From Forficula auricularia (lineage: Eukaryota; Arthropoda; Insecta; Dermaptera; Forficulidae), in contig JALMQS010000225.1 in assembly GCA_024734495.1 (NCBI GenBank), positions 8,683,094-8,747,093 of the forward strand: a stretch of DNA of 64,000 bases. Direction: 5' to 3'. The notes beneath the pieces are model-generated. The model worked only from the letters and a program-made list of their open reading frames with translations. It was not told the origin of the DNA and ran no database searches. Within the stretch, counting starts at the first letter, position 1. Each line of letters starts with the position of its first letter. Below, piece after piece: positions 41,217 through 54,180 of this stretch. The translations under genes were made by a program, and so were the position numbers.

Positions 41217-44200
41217 TAACCGGAAATAAAAAAATATTTAAATCCAAAATCCTGAATAAAAAAAACTATATAAAAAATTGCCTTTTTAATCATACAGTAG
41301 TTATTGATTTATGTTGATTAAATAATGTAAAATTTTAAAATTATATTAATTTCATATAGCGTTATTTAAATAATTCTCAACTTTAAAAACTAAAGATAGT
41401 AATTTTATACACATTTTGATTATCAATATTTAATATATTCAAGAAAATAATGGAGATATACAATTATTAATAATAGGCAGTATTTATGGACTGTGATTTT
41501 TTAAGGGGGATAAAATTTTTGGCCCTATTTTATTAACTCTAATATTTTTAAAATAACTTAAGGAACTTTGTTCCTGACGGAGGTCCTCCGACCGCACACG
41601 TTTGAATTTTTTTTACATATTACAATTAATATAGTATAATATGATTCGGTATATATACAAAATTTAATCACTTAGATGTTTCGTCATTATAGCTGATGAA
41701 TTTTTAGTATATTAACGAAATGTTAATTTAAATTGATTAATTGTAATTAAATTTAAGATTTTTAGAACTGTAGACAAAATATTTATATAAACATTTTTCA
41801 TTTTTTCAAAGGTATAAATTAATAATAATGGGTTTCGTCGAAATTGCTGATCAAGTCGTAACATATCATCGAAACGTTCAATTCATATTAATTTTCGTTT
41901 TTGAAAAAAAAATAAATATATATATATCAATATATTTTGTCCACATCTCTTTGAATCTTAAATTTAATTACAATTAATCACATTGAATTAAAAAAACATT
42001 TAGCTTTTAAAAAATGTGGATTTAAAAAAACCTTATGAACTCGAAAATAATGTTTAGGTTTCTTAATAAAAAATATGCGGTAAATACCATTTCTCACAGA
42101 CATTCATAAAAATTATTAAGTATAACAAAGAAAATTGAATTCTTTATAAATACTTAAATACAGAAAAAATAGCCTCCTCCGTTGCCCAGAATATGTAAAA
42201 AATGCTAAGATATAAGTATCTAAAAAATTCTTATTAGAACATTAAAATAAATGATATTAAAATTCATTCATTCAAACATAAAACAAAAAAAAATTATTTT
42301 TCTAATGTGAGTTAAAAATTATATAAGTAATACTAGTATATAAGTTATTAATTTATTCTAAAATATTAGGAAAAAAACAGTATATTTCTACATTACCTAC
42401 CATTTATATAGTTACTTATACTAGTTTATTAATAGTAATACTAATACTAAAATTAATTTCGTAATACTAACTCTTTAATGCTAAATTATATCGAGCTGTT
42501 CCTTCATAGTAAGTAAATATTATATTTGTATTATCTTTATTATTTCTCATTTACTTTCAAACCAAGGTGCCAAACATTAAATCAATTGTTAAATATTATT
42601 GTAGATGGAGAAATGGAATATAGAAAATGCATTTTATTAAAAAATATCGCGTAATTTACACCCTCCCTATTATATTAAATACATAATACAGAAAAAATAA
42701 AAGAAAATCATGAAATTTATTCTTGTAGTTTATCTATTTTAAAACACATTATGATTTTCACTTATTTAAGTTTTTTTCTGCCTAATACAATAATCTTTCG
42801 TGGGGTAGATTATTTGTATTAATTATAATAAATTTTTAAATGCGTTACAATTTTCGTTTATTCTTTCGAGGGCTATCTGAGGGATTTTTATTCTCTTAGT
42901 TTTTTCTGGTTAACTACTCGTTTATTAAAATTTGAATTTTTATTTAAATCACACATAATTAATTATAATTATTTATTTAAACAAATAAATACAATATAAG
43001 TACTTATAAATTTTAATCAAATTAATTACAAAAATAAAAGCTTCAACAGCTTCATTACTAATAAATACTCGTTAATTCCACAAACCGCAAAATCGTATTA
43101 CGATTTGCAATATTTGAAAAATTATCTTATTTTATGTACAATAAGATACACATATTTATGTACCTTTCGTGATAATCTCTTTTTGAAAAATCTTATAAAA
43201 TCTATTTACTTACACCTATGTATATTTTTTTAGTACTCTTAGTCAACATATGTGTTTTTTAGTAAAATTCCTTTTTGAAAGACCTAATTACTTATAATAT
43301 ATTTTATTACTTTGATGATTTCCACTGAGAATTAATTAAAATAATACATTTTTTATCCTGACTTTTTTCAATTAGAGAATATTTTTATATCATTCTCTAA
43401 TAGTTGTAATTAAAACATCATCATGTTCTTTATTTTCTGCCTTACTTTTTATGTATCCTTAAAATTTATGTAGGGTACTTACTCAAAATCTTCAGTTATT
43501 TTTCGATGATAAAACATAATTAAATCGTCCTTCTAAAATATATACACACGATATATAGCATTGTCGCGTTTTCACGAAAGTAAAATTAAAATTAAAATGT
43601 TTTATTTAATTTAATTATTGACTATTAAAGTATTAATTTTAATTTTTTAATATCAAACATTACTTCATACTAAATTGTTACAGTATTTCACTTGAAACCA
43701 ACATCGTCTTGTGTAAACATCAATTTTTAAAACTTTATATTAAATCAAAAAATGCGTTTGTTCGTTTGTATTTTTTATTTTTCTTGATTCGTCCAAAATT
43801 CAAATTGAGCTATCTTCGAAATAAAATTTTTTCAAAATAATGTCTTTCAATTTTTTCCATAGCTATCGAGAAGTTGTTAATTTTGTATACCTTAGAATAT
43901 TTTTTGTATATCTACTATTTAAAAAAGGTATAAATTAATTTTGAAATTTTTAACTTTTGTTTAAAAAAAATGATTCCTATATACTAAATACGGCATAAAT
44001 TTAATTTACTATATACGAACTTTTACGCATAATGCACCCTCATATTGAAATTGTTAAGAAACAAATAACTTTATTATTAAAATAAACTTTAATTAAACTA
44101 TTTTGAAGATTAATTATTTTATACATATAAGTATTTGGTTGAAACTTCATTTATAAACATGATCATATTAGTAAAGATAAAAAAAAGCAAAATAACAGTT

Positions 44201-44811
44201 AATTTATTAAAACCAAAATATGTGTAGAAATTTTTTTATTTTTCTTTAGATTTTTCGTAGTCAGCTAAATACCAAGTGAAATACAATTTAAGGTTTAAAA
44301 AACTTTCGTTTCGGTTTTTATCAAGAATTCTTTAGCTTAGAAATTAATTTTTGTAATCATAACTTAAATAGATCATTAATAATTTTATTATTATTATATT
44401 TGTCGATTTAGTTTTTGTTAATTATCCATTTGTATATATTTTTTCTTTTATCTAAATCACAAGTTTTCTCATTAATATAGTTCAATTAAAGAAAAACATA
44501 AAACAAAAAAATAGATAAAAACAGTATAAAGTACACCTCGTTACGCGGTTCGTTTTCTAAATTTAGACTTTTGCGATAAGACATGTTCTAATAAACATAT
44601 TATTTAATGACATTATATTTAAGTTTGTGAATTTCCAATCTACCAAAGTCCTGATGAAGACTCTAATAAAGGCCAAAATAGGAAACTTCTAGCTTATAGA
44701 TTTTTTTTATTTCCCTATATAAGTATACATACCATATATCAAATATTCTTGATTGTTAAAGATACTTATCAACAATCTTTCATTCTCAAATCCAATCTTT
44801 ATAATTAAAAA
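41217..44811. other. Very AT-rich stretch, probably intron
   Basis: Long low-complexity A/T sequence with no exon, SINE or intact element. Weak hammerhead-like text: AATTG, CTGATCA, GAAACGTT, CAATT at 41,838-41,882 (stem I perfect but core G8 is C), and CTGATGAAGA with a late GAAAC at 44,653-44,690 (stem II poor). An inverse GAAACCAACATCG-type tail piece is near 43,695. Confidence 0.45.
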
Positions 44812-45008
44812 ACTTGTCTTGGGAGTCGGGTTGGCCGAGGGGATAGCGTATCAGCCTGCTAATCAAATGGAGACGGGTTCGAATCCAATTCACGGCAACC
44901 GGCTAAAATCTGATCCTTAGATAGAAGAAAAAATTTAAAAAATATATATTTTATCGTAAATTGGCTCATGGCTAGAAAGGCCGAAAAGTCAAAAAAAAAA
45001 CTTATCTT
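44812..45008 (+). mobile_element. tRNA-Ser-like SINE, copy 2
   Basis: The element 44,821-45,000 has head GGGTTGGCCGAGGGGATAGC, anticodon-loop text CTGCTAA, B box GGGTTCGAATCC, body CCGGCTAAAATCTGATCC, end GGCTAGAAAGGCCGAAAAG and a poly-A tail. Flanks ACTTGTCTT and ACTTATCTT match at 8 of 9. Same family as 4,975 and 62,851. The head is close to tRNA-Ser (GCT) but has no matching acceptor stem, so it is not a tRNA gene. Confidence 0.88.
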
Positions 45009-45019
45009 ATGAAAAAAAT

Positions 45020-45080
45020 TGATTTCACTGAATAAATGTTTCAGACTTGCTTTAGTCCATCTTCAGTTTTAAAAATTCAT
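45020..45080 (-). ncRNA. Hammerhead ribozyme-like motif
   Basis: On the - strand: TTTAAAA, CTGAAGA, an extra T, stem II GGACT-AAAGCA-AGTCT (five pairs incl. one G-U), GAAACATT, TATTC. Core bases match. Stem I is weak (three A-T pairs with one mismatch) and stem III ACAT is less self-complementary than ACGT. Core parts lie at 45,039-45,042 and 45,060-45,066. Confidence 0.6.
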
Positions 45081-45438
45081 TCGCCTTATATAATTTTTCA
45101 AAAATCAGATCAAATTCAACATTCATGATTACTTTATTTCAGATATTAGAAACAATCCCTAGTATAAATTTTCATTATGTATATAAATAAATTTATATAT
45201 AATTTATCATTAAAGCGAGATTTAAATTCGAAATTCACATTCACTATAATTACCTCATCTCACATTTGGTTAAGGCACATCATTTATTAATTTGAAGAAA
45301 CATTTTCTTTTTGTTTCATATCTTATGAGAAAATATTCATCCTAAAACATGTATTGAGTAAAAGAAATTTTTTTCATAGGTAAGACAAGCTTTTTAATTA
45401 TAAAGATTTGATTTAAGAATGATATATGGTATATATAC

Positions 45439-45658
45439 CAGTGGCGGGCGGTGATTTTTCAAACAGGGGAATCTGACCAGCTCCTTTTTGCAAATTTTAT
45501 CTAATATAGTAATAATGTAGGTATATAATGGCATTATAGAATTTTACGTCATTTTTCAAATTTTTATGACTAATATGAAAATACTCGGAATGTTTTGAAA
45601 TTTTAATAATTTTAAAATAATGCGCCCCAACCACAGCATTCATGGACCGCACGCCACT
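45439..45658. mobile_element. Non-autonomous element with CAGTGGCG ends
   Basis: The left end CAGTGGCGGGCGGTGATTTT and the inverted right end AGTGGCGTGCGGTCC pair for about 12 bases. TATATATAC lies close to both ends. A second left end of the same family, CAGTGGCGGTTGATGATTTT, is at 61,642. CAGTGG ends suggest hAT type. No coding frame. Confidence 0.6.
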
Positions 45659-45987
45659 TATTATATATACCTACTTAATTAAGAATTGGACAATTTCAAA
45701 TTTGTTAATAATTGTAATGTTAAAAAAATTATAAATTTATCGTACAAGATGATAATGTTGATATTAAGCAAATTGTAGGTTTTTCAAAATAAATAGAATC
45801 TGTTCCTGGTAGTAGATTTTTAATTGGGGTAGGACTATATTACCATTGACCACAATTTAACGTGCAAAAAAAAAATTAAAGATTTAGCACACATAGTTTA
45901 TTTGTAATTACTTTGTATTGGTCAACCAACCTAAAACTATTCTTCAAATCATAAATACCAAAATCGATAAATAATGTTATTAAGCGT

Positions 45988-46630
45988 ATGCAGTGGAACG
46001 CCACAGGACACTTAAACGACAAAAACTTGAAGCTTCAAAAACAAGGGCAGTTGCTAAATCAGCTGTACAGTCATCTTAAAGATTTTCAAAACATAATTCG
46101 CTTGTGGGAAACACAAATGAGAAGTAAAAACTGTTTTCATTTTTTAACATTATCCAGTCACGAAAACATTGAATACGTTCGCTATGCTGAAGAACTGAAA
46201 CTACTGTCAGAACAATTCACTGATTGGTTTTCGGATTTTAAGAATATGGATAGCATTTTCAATATTTTTGCAAATCCTTGTAAGTGTAATGTAGAAGATG
46301 CCCCTCTTCACCTACAAATGGAGTTGATCGAGTTTAAGAAGACTCATATTTGAAGTCTAAATTTGATGTGAAACTAAGCGAATTTTACAGAACATACCTT
46401 TCTAAGAAAAGTATTCACAGCTGAGAGTTTTCGCACGAAAAATAATTTGCACATTTGGAAGCACGTATAAATGTGAGCAGCTTTTTTCAATTATGAAAAT
46501 TAATAAAAATAAACATCGTACTCGGCCCACAGATGTTAATTTTGAAAACACTTTACGCCTATGTACTAGTGTTATTGACCCCAACATTAATCATCTTGTT
46601 TCTCACCTTCAAACACAACTCTCCAATTAA
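45988..46630 (+). pseudogene. hAT transposase relic, C-terminal half
   Basis: The frame from 45,988 reads WNATGHLNDKNLKLQKQGQL, then LLNQLYSHLKDFQ and WETQMRSKNCFHF, and ends PCKCNVEDAPLHLQMELIEF. This matches hAT-derived proteins of the GTF2IRD2/ZBED5-like type (HL..LN.KLQG). After a frameshift LKSKFDVKLSEFYRTYLSKK follows. After another, from 46,448, TFGSTYKCEQLFSIMKINK, then RPTDVNFENTLRLCTS and the stop at 46,628: the hATC dimerisation domain. Two frameshifts and the missing N-terminal half make it dead. About 200 bp further, GGTTTCCCATACCTG (46,820-46,834) could be the right terminal repeat. Confidence 0.85.
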
Positions 46631-47099
46631 TTTTCATTTGATTTTTCCATCTTTTTTTTGTTAATTTGCTTTTTATGTTTGATTATGCTAATTATTATAA
46701 TTAATAAATAAAAAAATGTGTGAATTTTTATAACTATTTTATTCACTTCTACCTAGTTATTTCTTACCTACTGCCCACAGCCTGATTAAGTCCTGAAATT
46801 ACGCCCTCATCTAAGCAAAGGTTTCCCATACCTGATTTAAATAATCTGTAAGCCTCCATCTTGTTCTACTCTCTTGATCTTCAATCCTTCAAGACACAGG
46901 TGTCGTCTTGATTATACTCACCTCTATTCTTCGATAATATAGGCTTATATTAAAACTTGTTACGTCCTGTATCTTTACGGTGCACCCTTCTTAAATAAAA
47001 ATTCATTAAAAAATAAGCTGACGTGTTCTGATATGGCCATCCACTTGACTTTGCCATACAACCTGGCCCCTCACTTACATTAATATTTAATAAAATTAT
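46631..47099. other. 3' part of the hAT relic and non-coding flank
   Basis: AT-rich sequence, the possible hAT terminal repeat (inverted CAGGTATGGGAAACC), then CT-rich sequence without features. Confidence 0.4.
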
Positions 47100-47740
47100 T
47101 TATAATCATGTATGGGAAGGGGGGGTTAGTTTTTGCATTTTAAACTCCTAGGGGCACACTGATTATGTATACAAAATTTGGTTGAGTTTGGTAAATGGCC
47201 AAGATTTTCATTTTTTGACCCCCCCCCCCTCCCATTTTGGACGGTTAGTTTTTGCATTTTTAGACTTCTGGTGACCCACTGATTATGTATACAAAATTTG
47301 GTTGAGTTTGGTAAAATTGATCAAGATTTTTCATTTTTTGACCCCCTCCCTCCACCCCCTTAATTTTTGGTCGATATGCTCCAAAATCTAATCAGCTCTT
47401 AACCTCAATGGACCAAAACTACGTGTGAAATTTGGTTTCGATATTCACACTAGTTTTTGAGCTAGCTCGTCCACAAAAATTTGGTAACGCACAGACTAAC
47501 TAACAGACAGACTAACAGACCATTTGACAAAACAATTATTATCTCGAAAAATATAATTTTTTCGATGTTCACTTATTAGAGCTTTTTTGTAGACCCTAAT
47601 GCCCTGATTTCGCTCAATTTTGTAATCGAAATAGTTTAAGCCGTTTTTGAGATATTTTTGAAAAAAAGAAGGAAAAAAACACTTTTTTCATGCACGATCA
47701 CAATACTTGACCATACCCTGTATGGTAAAGTAAAAAATAT
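47100..47740 (+). repeat. Mariner-like repeat, copy 3, with duplicated segment
   Basis: Two tandem segments of about 118 bp (GGTTAGTTTTTGCATTTT, GGTTGAGTTTGGTAAA, TTCATTTTTTGACCCCC) at 47,124-47,345 are related to the inner part of the MITE at 23,159. They are followed by the family shared with 1-447 and 40,563-40,825, ending TGACCATACCCTGTATGG. Confidence 0.65.
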
Positions 47741-48436
47741 ATTTTCCGGAAATTTTATATAAACAGATTTTTTTATCTTTAAACAGGAAAATTCTAGTTA
47801 AAATAATATCAAAAAGTGCTTTTCATGTTTTAATTATTTTAATGTTCTTTTCCCTCATATTCACCTGTAATTAAAATGAATAAATGCATACGATATGCAA
47901 GATGAGTCTGTTTTATGTTTATATCTGTTTTTTTTTTTACTTTCAATTTCTTTTAAAAACACCTGAAATTACGCGAGCATATATTTTTTTCTTACCCTCT
48001 CAAGAATCGTAAATCTTTCATTATCATCTCCTTCGTTTTTCAATCTAATATTTATTATACGGAAAAGTTCTAAGGATAGAAAACTTTCGATTTTAACTTA
48101 TCATTAAAGATAAATCATTGATTAATATCATCGGATTTTATTGGAGGATAAACTTTCCATCGATTTTGTTTTAAGAAATTAAATTTTTAAATTGAAGAAA
48201 AAAACGGAAATTTTCCCACGACTCGGAAACCGCTGTCTGCAAAATCAATCGGCTTTGTCTAACAAGAATCTGAAGCTTCTGAGATAGAAAGCCGAATCTT
48301 GGCATAAAATTGGAGCTTTTAAATGAAAAATTTTGAACCCAGCATCAGCTAATCAGCTACAGCCATACCATAGATTCCAATATAACGCATCATTTTTTGT
48401 GACTTTTAGTATTATATTTTTAGTCGTTCGAGCTCT
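47741..48436. other. AT-rich non-coding stretch
   Basis: No gene, RNA or defined repeat recognised. Confidence 0.35.
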
Positions 48437-48685
48437 TCATTTAGTTATTTTCTTCTTCTTCAAGTGCCATACTCGATTCCGAGCGTCGACGATTACAATG
48501 GAGAGGATACTCTTCATTGTAATTTTTCCTGGGGAAATTTTACATAGGGGTGGTTTCTCATTGCCTTCCCCTGAAGTAATCAGTTTATAGCCGATCAAAT
48601 ATTTGCAGTGCGTGGGGCTTGAACCTTCGCTAGTTTGATTAGAAGGCTTGCTCTTTGACCACTCGATCAACCTGAGTTATTTTGC
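48437..48685 (-). mobile_element. tRNA-derived SINE family 4
   Basis: The - strand head reads AGGTTGATCGAGTGGTCAAA (A box) and GAAGGTTCAAGCCCCACGC (B box). The body has CAGGGGAAGGCAATGAGAAA and ACCACCCCTATGTAAAA. A piece of the same body (GGCAACGGGAAACCCCCC) is on the - strand near 49,195-49,220. Two short overlapping frames here are not genes. Confidence 0.6.
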
Positions 48686-49329
48686 ATATCGAAATTCAAA
48701 CATCAGACAAAACAGTCAAAGTAAAGATCTTTAAAATCATTTTTCTCTACAGTATATTTCAAATATTTTAAGATTTCAAGAAATTGGGAAAATAAGTTCT
48801 GAATATTTTTAATAAATTTCTATGAATATATGTCCTAGACCCTTTAATCAATTTGTACGAAATTTCGCATATGCACCCTATACGATCTTATAAAAATGAC
48901 TCTCCATATGCAAATGAGAGTGACGGGTCAAAAATTATTAAAATGATAAAATTTTCGCCCAAAAATACTTAATGTTATTTCCCCCACATTTAAAAGAAGA
49001 TATGATGATCAATTGGTAATGGGAACAAAAATAGGAACGGGTTGTTTCGTAAATGATTATAAATTATTTTAATAAATATTAAATATAACAGAGAGGCCAG
49101 GTGTATGGTAATGTCATGTGGAATGCCACATCAGCTTATTTTAATTTTAATACTATATTATTATTTGGAAAATCCATATAAATATTCACCAGAGTGTGGG
49201 GGGTTTCCCGTTGCCTTTCTATAATCTTTTATCAATATATAAATGAGGATTTTAATATTTGTTAGATAATATTATCTATCATGTAACTAGATTATCAATG
49301 AAAATATCTATATCATTTCGGTCCAGATT
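48686..49329. other. Non-coding stretch
   Basis: Only the SINE-body remnant near 49,195-49,220. No gene recognised. Confidence 0.35.
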
Positions 49330-50163
49330 TAACGGCAAACCCCACTCATTGTTACGCCGACGATAGCACTCTCACTCCCGAATAATCGAATCAATGTTGC
49401 CTCCTCAATTACTCTCGACCTAGACAAACTGAATAAATTGGGCTCTCAAAATTTAGTTAACTTTAATTCAAACAACACTCAATGTTGTATAATTTCTATG
49501 CGCGAAAATAAAGATTTCCCTGATATTCACTTCGATTCGAATACCCTGAAAATGTGTGACAGCCTATCCATGTTGGGCGTCTCTGTCGCATCTGACCTGT
49601 CTTGGAATGAACACATCTCCTCTGTAGCGAAATCTGCAGCAAGGAAGATTGGCTTCTTATTCAAGTCCAAGCGATTTTACAAACCCCCACAACTTCTCAC
49701 CATCTACAAGGCCCAAATCCGCCCCTGTCTCGAATACGGCTCTCATCTATGGAGAGGAGCCTCAAAATATTCTCTTGCTACCCTTGATGCAATTCAGAAA
49801 CGAGCCGTCAGGCTAATTGACGATTCTACCCTCACCGACTCCCTCGACTCGCTGGCTCATCGAAGAAATGTCTCTGCCCTTTCCCTTTTCTATAGATACT
49901 ATCACGGCAGGTGCTCTGATGAGATAAAATCAATAATTCCCCCCAAAGCATGCTTTGCACGTAGCACGCGTTTTGCCGACTCCCAACACTCTTTCGCGGT
50001 CAAATTAGAAAAGTGCCGGACCACTTCATTCGCCAATACATATATCCCCATGACTTCAAGGAACTGGAACTCCCTCCCAGCCTCCATCTTTCCCAGCACT
50101 TATAATCTTCAAACCTTCAAAACCGGAGTGCATAGACACCTACGTCTACACCCTCTCACTTAA
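49330..50163 (+). pseudogene. CR1/jockey-like LINE reverse-transcriptase fragment
   Basis: TANPTHCYADDSTLTPE at about 49,331 carries the YADD box. A one-base frameshift follows. The frame then runs NRINVASSITLDLDKLNKL, then GVSVASDLSWNEHI and KSAARKIGFLFKSKRF. It continues IYKAQIRPCLEYGSHLWR and DAIQKRAVRLIDD, reaching TFKTGVHRHLRL before the stop at 50,161. The part after YADD is nearly intact over 240 codons. Fingers, palm before YADD and endonuclease are missing. A decayed copy is at 16,020-16,400. Confidence 0.88.
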
Positions 50164-50189
50164 TCAACTTTCCCTTCTCTTCGGTAATG

Positions 50190-50640
50190 TCCGCCTCCGT
50201 GGTCTAATGGTCAGAGTAACTGACTGGCAACCCGGAGGTCTCGGGTTCGATTCCCGGCTATACCCAGACATTTTTTCTGTAAGTATAGGGTCTGGTAATA
50301 AAAATTAAGTGGGAGATAAATTTAACCGAATTTATCGCGCGGAGAATTTACCACTGCTCGAAGCCCCTAAAACCTTAGTAAATTGGATATTGAATTGTAT
50401 CTAAGTTTCTGAGATTGGCTCGTGATCCCGGCTTCTTTTCCTTCTGCTCTGTTCTTTTCACGATGGAGGGGCTAGCCCATACTGGCCTTTAGGGGATCCA
50501 CCTTCTGGTGTATCTCCTTCTCACATCAATATCATTAAAAAAAAATCAAAAAAATCAAGGGTCTTTCGAGATCCATAGGGGCTGCATCTTTACTGGTACA
50601 CCCCTTCTTGCATTCGATTGCATTAAAAAAAAAAAAAAAG
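50190..50640 (+). mobile_element. tRNA-derived SINE with two successive tails
   Basis: Head GCCTCCGTGGTCTAATGGTC and B box CGGGTTCGATTCCCGGC start 27 bp after the LINE stop codon. The body ends in GGCCTTTAGGGGATCCACC...CATCAATATCATT and a poly-A run (50,535-50,552). A second, related end follows: CATAGGGGCTGCATCTTTAC...CATTCGATTGCATT and a longer poly-A (50,624-50,638). The acceptor stem does not pair, so it is no tRNA gene. A relic of the tail is on the - strand at 32,225-32,325. Confidence 0.75.
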
Positions 50641-51535
50641 ATTTCTAAAGCGTTCTCAGATGTTAACATAAAGGATATAGTATTCTAGTTCATCTCTATT
50701 ACTTGATAATTTCCTTAAAATAATATTTCAAATATTCAAGAATTGATTGTAAAGTATATTTGCATAGTCTTTTATGAGAAAAATAAAAATACTTTCATCA
50801 GAGTATATCAGTTACTAATCGGAGAAATATTATTTAATATTTTATTTTTACCATAGTCGGTCTAGTGCTACAAAACCTTTCTCAGATCATCAATTTATGT
50901 CTTCTAGCTGTTAATTTCCCTTGGGTTTTGGATATTATTACGGATTAGTAATTGTTTGGTTATTATTACTAATAAGTTAAAAAAAAAATTATTATTTTCC
51001 TTTTATGTGGTTTTATTCATGAAACAATTCCAAACATGCAAACAATTTCCAATGCGATAATACTTGAAATATAGAACAAAAATCACGAACAATTATTATT
51101 AATTATACGACGATAAATCGATTTAGGTTATTTATTTTTTATTTATTTATTTATTTATTTATTTTTTTATAAATAAAAATAAATTTTTACATTAATGTGG
51201 TTTTATTCACATATTTTGTTCTCCTTAAATTTTATAAATAATGTATGACTTTTTTTTACTAATTCGGTTGAATTCATTTCCTCTATAGGTATGTAATAAA
51301 ATTTATCCATGGCAACTCAAATAAAAACAAGTGTTCTTTAACATTCTTGTGATTTTTTGAATAAAATAAACCTTTACTTTTGGTACTATAGGCAAAATGA
51401 ATTTTTTAATTAATTAAGTAGACATTTTTTTTATAATTTTACTAAAATTTACACAAAAAAATAGACAATTCATGATAAAAACCGAATTTATGGAAAAATT
51501 GGACTAAAATTTAAAACTTTTTCAAGTTGTCTTCT
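50641..51535. other. AT-rich stretch with ATTT microsatellite
   Basis: (ATTT)n at 51,131-51,165. SINE family 3 body text AATTTATCCATGGCAACTCA near 51,298. No gene. Confidence 0.45.
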
Positions 51536-51537
51536 GA

Positions 51538-52080
51538 TTGTTACAAATAAACATATAAATATATAATTTATTTGTTAGAGACTATAGTTTCTAAGGTACT
51601 AGCTTCATCATGAGTCTTTTTAATTAAACTTTTTTCCTATTATATATATATATATTATATATCCGCATCCACAGATACCTTCGACTCCTACCCAATCCCT
51701 AAATATCTTGCTATTTTCACGATACAAGGTTCCACCGCGGAATACAGAGGTTGTAACTTTTTGGTGCAACAATTTATAAAAACATTTATCACTGAACCAG
51801 TTGAATGTAATGAATTGTGTATTGTGTCTGTATTGAAGATTTGGGAATGAATGTTTCATGTGAAATGACAAATTCCGGTTCTTGAACGAGATGTATGTAT
51901 GATTTCAAAATATTGTATATTTATTGTGTTATATATTTCTCTATAAAAAGAAAAAAATGTAAATAAAATGTTTCATTTTAATTTTAGAACTACTGAGGAT
52001 GGTCAACCAGTGGTGACCGAAACTGTATAGTTTATCAATTAAATAAATCAAATAATTAGTGAAATTATTGTTTTATTAAA
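51538..52080. repeat. Diverged pair of hammerhead-type repeats, opposite strands
   Basis: On the - strand, 51,555-51,615: CATGATGA, GAAACTATAGTC, TCTAACAAATAAA, like element C but with poor stem II. On the + strand, 51,980-52,045: the clearer motif listed separately. A (TA)n run is at 51,640-51,662. The arms are too diverged for a confident alignment. Confidence 0.45.
51980..52045 (+). ncRNA. Hammerhead ribozyme-like motif
   Basis: CTA, CTGAGGA (51,993-51,999), an extra T, stem II GGTC-AACCAGTGGT-GACC, GAAA (52,019-52,022), stem III ACT-GTAT-AGT, then T and TATC. Core and stems II and III are complete. Stem I next to the core has only two pairs (TA/TA) before an internal loop, with further A/T pairing possible. 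Relatives are at 17,931 and 59,389. Confidence 0.65.
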
Positions 52081-54180
52081 TTTGTGACAAAAACAACCCT
52101 TCAATTTAACAAAAAAAAATAACAAATAAAAAAATATAATTAAAAATATTCCATTCCATTTGATTTAATAAATGACACCATCTTATGATTTTTTAAGAAA
52201 ATTTTTATTTCTTCAGGTTTCAGACATTTTTAAAACACAATGAACACAATGAAAAACAAAATCTTTAATACTAGGCTCACGCAGGGAGTCTTTACCTGAA
52301 GTAAAGGGGTTATCCGATTTGAACTAAAAACTTGTGATAGTTTCTGAAAATAACTAACTTAAGTTATACATTTAATTTTTCTCCGAACACAATAATATTT
52401 TTGCTGCACACTTTGTAAAATCAAATATTCCAAAAAACCTTACAATTATATCCAATCTGATTTTAATTTTTCTGATTTTTACTTTTTTTAGTTAATTACA
52501 TGACTGGCAGGGAAATTGGTATTTTTAGTTTTTCGCTCCTTAATAATAAAAAGCTAAAAGCTTAGTATTTTTGGTGAAAAATCTCATTTTTACTAGAAAA
52601 ACGTTTCTGAATTCTTCCAATTAATTATTAGTATTCAAAAATTGTAAAACAAAGTGGACTTATTAGTTAGAGGTGCCCCCCTAGCTTCATGACTCACACC
52701 CCAGTTTTATGAAAAGCTCCCCCTCCCCATTTTATTCAGTTCTAAAGAATTATAAGAGATTGGTGTTTTTATTACCTTTTGTTGAAGTTACATATAAGAC
52801 TTGACCGCTTTTGTCTTTAGCATATAATACTAAAATGCAACAATTTTAAACCCGCCGCCCCCCAGAAATTTCAATGAGGCACTCTGCGTCCCTGTGGGAA
52901 CCTGTATTAGAATTATAACACTTAAAAAGTTTCTTTTCCAGAAAGGCCCAATTCACTATTTATTCTATATATGTGAAAGTAATATATCGTTCTTTGCAAA
53001 CATTCTATTATATTCAAAAACTTTCACCCAAGAAAAAAATATTTCTTCCATTTCTTAGGATTTAATCCAAAAAAATAATTTGAAAAATCTATATTCCTCG
53101 TTATTTTATTCTTCAGATTTTCATTGAAGCGTTCGTCTTCTGCTCATTAACGAAAAGAAAATCATTCCAATTAAATGATTGTTATTGTGAACGTAATTTG
53201 AAAAATTAGAAATGAAAATAAATTTTCTTTAATGACCGGGTGATCTCTCTTTTCGATTCATCCTGTTTTGTTAGATTTAATCAGGAGTATTTTTTTTTCA
53301 ATTCTCTCCCTCGTAGTCATTTTAAAAAAAAAGTAAAAAATCGCATCCACTCAAAACTCGATCAAGGGAGAAGATAAAAATAACACATGGAAATACTTAA
53401 TTTATAGATTCATATATGGGAGAAGTTTCAAAAAAATTTCAGCCGGTTTATGTATTTAGAATGAGACATGTAAGTAAATCTATAAGTAAAATTCTAAAAT
53501 TAGAAATTTATCTTATTGAAAATGTTCTTCTTAATAAACATACGGTATGTTTATGCTAAATCTTATTGAAAATAAAAAATAATAATTTTGTTAATTGATT
53601 AAATTTTTAATTAAAATAAGTCGAAACAGGTATATAACTTAAGTCAGATTTAAAAATCTATATTTAAAAAAAATCGGCTTACGGCGGGGACTCTGGCGTG
53701 GTCGGCCTGATTGGCTAAAAGAGATCGAATGGAGGTAGGTGATTGGTCGTGCTTAAGCATTACGTTAAATAAATACAGATTGAATATATAACATCTTAGA
53801 TTTCAAATTCATTTGGTGACCCAAATGACGTTGGATTGTAGCTAAATGGATCATATCTTTTTCTCTCTTGGTCCAGACTTAAGACTCCACAGACTCCAAT
53901 AGCTTCATCCGCAGTAGTCTCGCGATATATATATTTTTTTCAAAAAATCGCGGTCAAAGCAATTCTCCTTAATATGTCAATTATTCTTTGATATATTAAT
54001 GAGAAAACTTATAAATTTATTAAATAAATACGTCTGAGTTTAAAAATAATTTAAAATCTAACATTTTTAAACACGCCCCTTACACAGCAAGATGCCCAGC
54101 GAAGTCGGGCTTCGCAGCTTGTAAATAAATAATGCATATACAACATAAAAATATTTGTAAGTATACATAAAATTTTAAAT
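52081..54180. other. AT-rich non-coding stretch
   Basis: C-rich patches near 52,675-52,735 and 52,850-52,900 and GGGCTTCGCAGCTT near 54,106 (a piece similar to GCGAAGTCAGGGCTCTAGT at 58,958). No gene recognised. Confidence 0.4.

Noticed and set aside
41676..41730. CTGATGA followed by CGAAATGTT
   Set aside because: Stem II is almost all A/T with few pairs, the cleavage position is not convincing and stem I is absent; it is too weak in this AT-rich stretch.
50190..50262. Possible functional tRNA gene
   Set aside because: A and B boxes are present but the acceptor strands do not pair and a long body with poly-A follows, so it is a SINE head. The same applies to 4,975, 44,821, 62,851, 20,500, 48,600 and 57,830.
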